Below, in pieces: positions 7,408 through 10,398 of a stretch of DNA of 10,398 nt. How positions within the stretch are numbered: the stretch's first letter is position 1; every line of letters begins with the position of its first letter. Both the position numbers and the translations under genes were made by a program. The stretch comes from Pseudomonadota bacterium (lineage in GTDB: Bacteria; Pseudomonadota; Alphaproteobacteria; UBA2966; CAIVPW01): the NCBI GenBank assembly GCA_027625125.1, contig JAQBXG010000041.1, forward strand, positions 1 to 10,398. The letters run 5' to 3'. Below the pieces are notes generated by a model. That model did no database searches. It was not told the DNA's origin and saw only the letters and a program-made list of their open reading frames with translations.

Positions 7408-7479
7408 CCGGCGGGAGGGAGTAAGTTTCCGCCGGAGGGCGTTGCTCCGGTGAACGATCTTCCCGAAACGGGACACCGG
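7408..7479 (+). other. structured 5' leader of mreC
   Basis: Two stem-loops precede the mreC ribosome site. CCGGCGG (7408-7414) pairs with CCGCCGG (7429-7435) around a 14-nt loop. Then CCGGTG (7447-7452) pairs with CACCGG (7474-7479), enclosing TCCCG-AAA-CGGGA (7461-7473). The second structure ends 3 nt before the GAGGAAAG ribosome site and could modulate mreC translation. The pairings are visible; any role is inference. Confidence 0.35.
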
Positions 7480-7493
7480 TAAGAGGAAAGACT

Positions 7494-8393
7494 GTGCGGC
7501 CCAACAGCGAACGGATCGGACTAATGGCGGCGCCGCTCAGAGTGGTGGCGCAGCGGTTTACGCTGCTGCTGTTTGCCGGCGCGTCGGTCACCCTGCTGGT
7601 TCTGGCCCGGGCCGGATACCCGCCGCTGGAGCGGGTGCGGACTGCGGTGCTGGATATCGCCGCCCCGGTGCTGGAGGTGGCGGCGCATCCGGTCGCGGCG
7701 GTAACCGACACGGTCGGCGACCTCGCCGCGCTTTCGAACGTATACAGCGAGAACCTGCGGCTCCGCGAGGAAGTCGAGCGTCTCCGCAACTGGCAGGCCC
7801 AGGCGCGCCTGCTGGCCCAGGAAAATGCCGCCTTTCGAGGACTGCTGCGCGCCCAGCCGGAACCGGGCATGACCTATGTCACCGGCCGCGTCATCGGCGA
7901 TTCCGGCGGCCCGTTCGTGCGCGCCGTACTGTTGAACGCCGGCACCGTCGACGGCATCCATCCCGGCGTCGCGGCTGTCACCGGCGATGGCCTGGTCGGC
8001 CGCGTCGTCGATGCCGGGCGCCGTTCGTCCCGCGTGCTGTTGCTGACTGACCTGAACTCGCGGGTGCCGGTCGTCGTCGAATCGTCGCGCTACCGGGCGA
8101 TCCTGTCCGGCGACAATACCGATTCGCTGAAACTCGCGTTTCTGCCCGCACCGTCCGCCGTCACCATTGGCGATCGCATCGTCACCTCCGGCCATGGCGG
8201 GTTGTTTCCGGCCGGGCTGCCGGTCGGCGTCGTGACCGAAGTGACCGCGGACGCGGCCGTCGTCACTCCGCATGTCGAATTCCGCAGACTGGAATACGTG
8301 CGCATTCTGCTGTTCGATTTTCCGCGTCTGGACGCCGACGAGGCCGAGGCTCCGGCGGCCGGGGCGGGGGCCGCGGGGAGAGAAGGCGGATGA
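7494..8393 (+). CDS. mreC: rod-shape-determining protein MreC
   Basis: MreC is a bitopic inner-membrane protein whose periplasmic part binds PBP2 and activates the elongasome. The 299-residue protein shows the family layout: a short cytoplasmic N-terminus, one membrane segment (about 21-40, RFTLLLFAGASVTLLVLARA), a periplasmic coiled coil (about 81-118, YSENLRLREEVERLRNWQAQARLLAQENAAFRGLL) and the MreC double beta-barrel (about 127-275), with GRVIGDSGGPFVRAVLLNAG, GVAAVTGDGLVGRVVD and TSGHGGLFPAGLPVGVV as recognisable signatures. An Ala/Gly/Glu-rich tail ends it. I chose the GTG at 7494 because GAGGAAAG lies 3 nt upstream; an internal ATG at 7524 has no such site. The stop overlaps the mreD start by ATGA, pointing to coupled translation. 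Confidence 0.95.
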   Translation: MRPNSERIGLMAAPLRVVAQRFTLLLFAGASVTLLVLARAGYPPLERVRTAVLDIAAPVLEVAAHPVAAVTDTVGDLAALSNVYSENLRLREEVERLRNWQAQARLLAQENAAFRGLLRAQPEPGMTYVTGRVIGDSGGPFVRAVLLNAGTVDGIHPGVAAVTGDGLVGRVVDAGRRSSRVLLLTDLNSRVPVVVESSRYRAILSGDNTDSLKLAFLPAPSAVTIGDRIVTSGHGGLFPAGLPVGVVTEVTADAAVVTPHVEFRRLEYVRILLFDFPRLDADEAEAPAAGAGAAGREGG

Positions 8394-8908
8394 TTCCCGA
8401 GGCCATCCGCTGGTTTCGGCTGGTGCGCATGCTGGTGCCGGGAGTCTCGGTGCTGTTCGTTGTCGTGCTGACCGCCATTCCGGTCGGGATTCCGTACCTG
8501 CCGACGGTGACGCCATTCTTCGCACTGATCGCCGTCTATTTCTGGGGCATTTACCGACCGGACCTGTTGCCGATCTGGGCCGTGTTCGCGCTGGGTGCGT
8601 TGCAGGACCTGTTGACCGGCGCACCGCTCGGCGTCACGTCACTGGCGCTGGTGCTGGTGTATGCGCTGGCGGTTTCGCAGCGCCGGATCGTGCTGGGGCA
8701 ATCGTTCGGCGTCGAGTGGGCCGGGTTCATGCTGGTCGCGGCGGGCGCCGGAATCGTCGTCTGGCTGGTCGGCAGCGCGTTTCGCGCCGCGTTCCTGTGG
8801 ACCGACCCGTTCGCGGTCCAGACGATGCTGACGGCGGCGCTGTATCCGGTGTTTTCGTGGACGCTGGCGCAGGTGGCGCGGCTGGCGCCGCCGGCGCAGC
8901 CGGGATGA
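8390..8908 (+). CDS. mreD: rod-shape-determining protein MreD
   Basis: MreD is a small polytopic inner-membrane partner of MreC and PBP2 in lateral wall synthesis. The 172-residue protein is almost entirely hydrophobic, with about five or six predicted membrane segments (around 14-32, 41-57, 60-78, 81-98, 109-130 and 142-164). The stretch RPDLLPIWAVFALGALQDLLTGAPLG (56-81) is the best family marker: a PDLLP turn, then the D-L-L-x-G-x-P-L-G motif. The family is weakly conserved, so the call also rests on position: it overlaps mreC upstream by ATGA and the PBP2 gene downstream by another ATGA (8905-8908). Confidence 0.93.
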   Translation: MIPEAIRWFRLVRMLVPGVSVLFVVVLTAIPVGIPYLPTVTPFFALIAVYFWGIYRPDLLPIWAVFALGALQDLLTGAPLGVTSLALVLVYALAVSQRRIVLGQSFGVEWAGFMLVAAGAGIVVWLVGSAFRAAFLWTDPFAVQTMLTAALYPVFSWTLAQVARLAPPAQPG

Positions 8909-10398
8909 ATCACGAAAGCGGACGCTACAAGACATTTTCGCGGCGGAGCTTCCTGCTCGCCGGCGGCCAGGGGCTGTTGCTGACGGGGCTGGCGGCGCGG
9001 CTCTATTACCTGCAAATTGTCGAGGCGGACCGCTACCGCACACTGGCCGACGAGAACCGCATCAGCCTTCGTCTGTTGGCGCCGCCGCGCGGTCTGATTC
9101 TTGATCGCCACGGCAACCGAATCGCCGACAACAGCCAGAACTATCGCGTGCTGGTGATCCCCGAACAGACCAAGGGGCCGGGGGACCGCGTTACCGAGTC
9201 GGTGGCGCGCACACTCGACGATCTTGGACGTCTGATTCCGCTCGACGACTTTGATCGCCAGCGCATTCTCCGCGAGATTGGCCGCAAGCGGGAATTCGTG
9301 CCGGTGACGGTGGCCGAAAACCTGACATGGGAGGAATTCAGCCGCCTGAACGTCCACAGCCCGGATTTGCCGGGTGTCGTACCGGATGTCGGTGAAACGC
9401 GCCGCTATCCGATGGGCAGCGCGGTGTCCCATGTCGTCGGCTATGTCGCGCCGGTGTCCGAAGATGACGGCGGCGACGATCCGCTGCTGGATTTGCCCGG
9501 CTTTCGCGTCGGCCGCGCCGGCATCGAACGCGAGGCCGACCTCGCGTTGCGCGGCACCGCGGGCGCCAGCCACGTCGAGGTGAACGCCCACGGCCGGGTC
9601 ATTCGCGAACTGGAACGCAAGGAGGGCCAGCCGGGGCAGGACATCGTCCTCAGCATCGACGCCGAATTGCAGGAATTCGCCGCCCGCCGTCTCGACGGCG
9701 AAAGCGCCGGGGCCGTCGTGCTGGATATCCGCACCGGCGACGTGCTGGCGATGACGTCGACGCCCAGCTTCGAACCGGATGCGTTTTCGTTCGGCATGAG
9801 CCAGAACGACTGGGATGCGCTGGTCACAAACCCCCGCAAGCCGCTGTTGAACAAGGCGGTAAGCGGCCAGTACCCGCCGGGCTCGACCTACAAGATGATC
9901 GTCGCGCTGGCGGCGCTCGAAGCCGGCGTCGCCCATCCCGGGCACCGCGTGTACTGCAACGGCGAGACGGAACTGGGGGATCGCAAATTCCATTGCTGGA
10001 AACGCGAGGGCCACGGCGACATGGCGATGGCGCAGGCGTTGGAACAGTCGTGCGACGTCTATTTCTATGATCTCGCCTTGCGCACCGGCATCGACAAGAT
10101 CTCCGAAATGTCGCGGCGGTTTGGGCTGGGGACTGTCCAGGACCTGGGCCTTGGAGTCGAGCGGCCGGGACTGATTCCGACCCGGGACTGGAAACTCGCC
10201 CGCATCGGTGAGCCGTGGCAAGCGGGCGAGACATTGATCACCGGCATCGGTCAGGGCTTTGTGCTGACGACGCCGCTGCAACTGGCGGTGATGACGGCGA
10301 TGATCGCCAACGGCGGGCTGCACGTCGCGCCGCGGCTGGTGCTGCCGCCCGCCGAGGCCCAGGCCGCGGCGGACGTGGGCGGCGACGTCGATCCGGCC
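8905..10398 (+). CDS. mrdA: penicillin-binding protein 2, peptidoglycan transpeptidase of the elongasome (3' end outside window)
   Basis: The frame is open from the ATG at 8905 to the window edge (498 codons). PBP2 is a membrane-anchored class B transpeptidase that cross-links lateral wall peptidoglycan with RodA and MreCD. Residues 1-15 are cytoplasmic and end in a twin Arg (SRRSFLLAGG); the membrane anchor is about 16-37. The dimerisation (pedestal) domain (about 45-215) includes PPRGLILDRHGNRIADN and the RRYPMGSAVSHVVGYV motif. The transpeptidase domain follows: catalytic Ser327 and Lys330 in PPGSTYK, then FHCWKREGHG, and SxD as Ser382-Cys-Asp384 in EQSCDVYFYDLA, the form used by PBP2 rather than the SxN of FtsI. 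TGIGQG is present; the KTG motif should lie beyond the window. The ATG overlaps the mreD stop. rodA is the expected next gene. Confidence 0.95.
   Translation, partial: MNHESGRYKTFSRRSFLLAGGQGLLLTGLAARLYYLQIVEADRYRTLADENRISLRLLAPPRGLILDRHGNRIADNSQNYRVLVIPEQTKGPGDRVTESVARTLDDLGRLIPLDDFDRQRILREIGRKREFVPVTVAENLTWEEFSRLNVHSPDLPGVVPDVGETRRYPMGSAVSHVVGYVAPVSEDDGGDDPLLDLPGFRVGRAGIEREADLALRGTAGASHVEVNAHGRVIRELERKEGQPGQDIVLSIDAELQEFAARRLDGESAGAVVLDIRTGDVLAMTSTPSFEPDAFSFGMSQNDWDALVTNPRKPLLNKAVSGQYPPGSTYKMIVALAALEAGVAHPGHRVYCNGETELGDRKFHCWKREGHGDMAMAQALEQSCDVYFYDLALRTGIDKISEMSRRFGLGTVQDLGLGVERPGLIPTRDWKLARIGEPWQAGETLITGIGQGFVLTTPLQLAVMTAMIANGGLHVAPRLVLPPAEAQAAADVGGDVDPA

Noticed and set aside
8551..10323. 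A 590-codon open frame on the - strand opposite mreD and PBP2
   Set aside because: It is a GC-driven shadow. The + strand frames encode clear MreD and PBP2 with conserved catalytic motifs, while the - strand product is His/Arg/Gln-rich with no recognisable fold signature.

Overview
This is a GC-rich window with strong G/C preference at third codon positions and CTG as the dominant leucine codon. The gene order and the proteins fit an alphaproteobacterium. The order miaA - ilvB - ilvN - ilvC - leuA - mreB - mreC - mreD - PBP2 points to Rhodospirillales or relatives; that placement is inference from neighbourhood and sequence flavour, not a database match. Nearly all of the window is core chromosome. 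There is no phage, CRISPR, tRNA or rRNA signal, and no transposase gene.

Region 1 (1-3773) is the end of a tRNA dimethylallyltransferase gene (miaA) followed by the branched-chain amino acid genes ilvB (catalytic acetohydroxyacid synthase subunit), ilvN (regulatory subunit) and ilvC (ketol-acid reductoisomerase). They are closely spaced on the + strand. Together they make the dihydroxy acids that lead to valine, isoleucine and, through 2-ketoisovalerate, leucine. The ilvB product has an unusual metal-site motif (Ser-Glu-Ala in place of Gly-Asp-Gly).

Region 2 (3774-4559) holds a small unrecognised gene on the - strand, whose stop codon interlocks with that of ilvC, and then a structured leader for leuA. 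The leader has a run of GGGG-N4-CCCC palindromes, a 40-codon leader ORF ending in a cluster of the rare leucine codon CTT, and a strong hairpin right after that ORF. This looks like ribosome-dependent leucine attenuation, though no U-tract follows the hairpin. leuA (2-isopropylmalate synthase) follows and ends at a clear stem-loop terminator.

Region 3 (6217-10398) is the cell-shape cluster mreB - mreC - mreD - PBP2 (mrdA/pbpA, cut by the window end), which encodes the elongasome. mreC/mreD and mreD/PBP2 overlap by ATGA, suggesting translational coupling. Between mreB and mreC lies a 126-bp, TA-flanked, hairpin-rich element with imperfect terminal inverted repeats. It looks like a miniature inverted-repeat element inserted exactly into the mreB stop codon, which it preserves.

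The best candidates for something undescribed are the leuA leader with its palindrome array, the mreB-stop element, the altered ThDP/metal motif in IlvB and the small convergent gene after ilvC.
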